From contig NZ_JAAOHY010000001.1 of assembly GCF_011308835.1 (NCBI RefSeq), forward strand, positions 1 to 64,000: 64,000 bases of DNA. Reading direction: 5' to 3'. This stretch comes from Paracoccus xiamenensis. Its GTDB lineage: Bacteria; Pseudomonadota; Alphaproteobacteria; Rhodobacterales; Rhodobacteraceae. The notes beneath the pieces were generated by a model that worked only from the letters and a program-made list of their open reading frames with translations, had not been told where the DNA came from and did no database searches. Position numbers and translations under genes: made by a program. Of the stretch, positions 63,847 to 64,000 are shown in pieces (position 1 is the first letter of the stretch; the number at the start of each line of letters is the position of its first letter).

Positions 63847-64000
63847 TCGGAATTGTCATCGTTGCACATGGCGGCCTGGCGCGGGAATACCTCGCGGCAA
63901 TGGAACATGTCGTGGGCCCGCAGGCCGGTGTGCGCACCGTTACCATCGAAGATATCCATGACCGCGCTGCCAAAAGTCGCGAGATCTGTATCGCCACCGA
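63843..64000 (+). CDS. PTS EIIA, mannose type (partial, cut by window end)
   Basis: Only the first 52 codons are present. The start is TTG at 63843 overlapping the rapZ stop (TTGA). The product begins [19 protein letters not shown], with the phosphorylatable His9 of the EIIA-Man family. Alphaproteobacteria use this protein with HPr and EI-Ntr for regulation instead of sugar transport. The rest of the gene, and probably the HPr gene, lies beyond position 64000. Confidence 0.85.
   Translation, partial: MIGIVIVAHGGLAREYLAAMEHVVGPQAGVRTVTIEDIHDRAAKSREICIAT

Overview
The window is GC-rich, densely coded alphaproteobacterial DNA. It fits a Paracoccus-like member of the Rhodobacteraceae. Supporting features are the split-polarity L-rhamnose locus of the Rhizobium type, ugpBAEC, the CobS/CobT cobaltochelatase subunits, a phnM-DUF1045 pair, a short alphaproteobacterial HprK followed by RapZ and a mannose-type EIIA, and many ATGA/TGATG gene junctions. 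The genus is an inference. No rRNA operon, CRISPR array or intact transposase is visible.

Positions 1-15300 look like an acquired mobilizable element lying against a tRNA-Arg(CCT) gene (15303-15379, minus strand). Its right part is a translationally coupled RepC-like replication gene and MobV-type relaxase gene, with a candidate counter-transcribed RNA in the repC leader. Its middle holds small unknown genes, among them a 52-residue ribbon-helix-helix-like protein, next to an XRE regulator. Its left part is copper-handling cargo: a Tat-exported multicopper oxidase, a DsbA-like protein, a DUF305 membrane protein, an L,D-transpeptidase, a lipoprotein, a membrane cytochrome c, a DUF411 protein, small Cys/His-rich exported proteins, CsoR and a CopA-type P1B ATPase. 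Two palindromic sites lie between csoR and copA. An excisionase-like protein and a second XRE regulator sit at the far left edge. No integrase is inside the window.

Positions 15400-27600 are chromosomal in character. They hold LacI and DeoR regulators with an MFS transporter, a D-amino acid aminotransferase, a VOC protein, lolA, a second DUF411 plus small Cys/His protein module, a lytic transglycosylase-like lipoprotein, and a four-gene operon (circularly permuted ATP-grasp, alpha-E, transglutaminase, Anbu protease). An 840-bp stretch without an intact gene follows.

Positions 27600-38200 are a complete L-rhamnose locus: rhaDI leftward and rhaR-S-T-P-Q-U-K rightward, with a perfect 17-bp inverted repeat between the two arms. 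It covers uptake by an ABC transporter, mutarotation, isomerization, phosphorylation, and aldol cleavage with lactaldehyde oxidation.

Positions 38200-64000 hold mixed housekeeping and transport genes: a Kef-type antiporter, a DUF475 membrane protein, phnM and DUF1045, a CorA-family transporter, CsbD, a hydroxyacid dehydrogenase, CsaA-like, ProC and YbjN proteins, ugpBAEC, a DUF808 protein, cobS and cobT with an unknown gene between them, a DUF1444-like protein, an aminopeptidase P, an AtoE-type transporter, pckA, and divergently hprK-rapZ-EIIA(Man). The EIIA gene is cut by the window end. GC-rich hairpins, several with U-tracts, mark many operon ends. Hairpins without U-tracts follow both ABC binding-protein genes.
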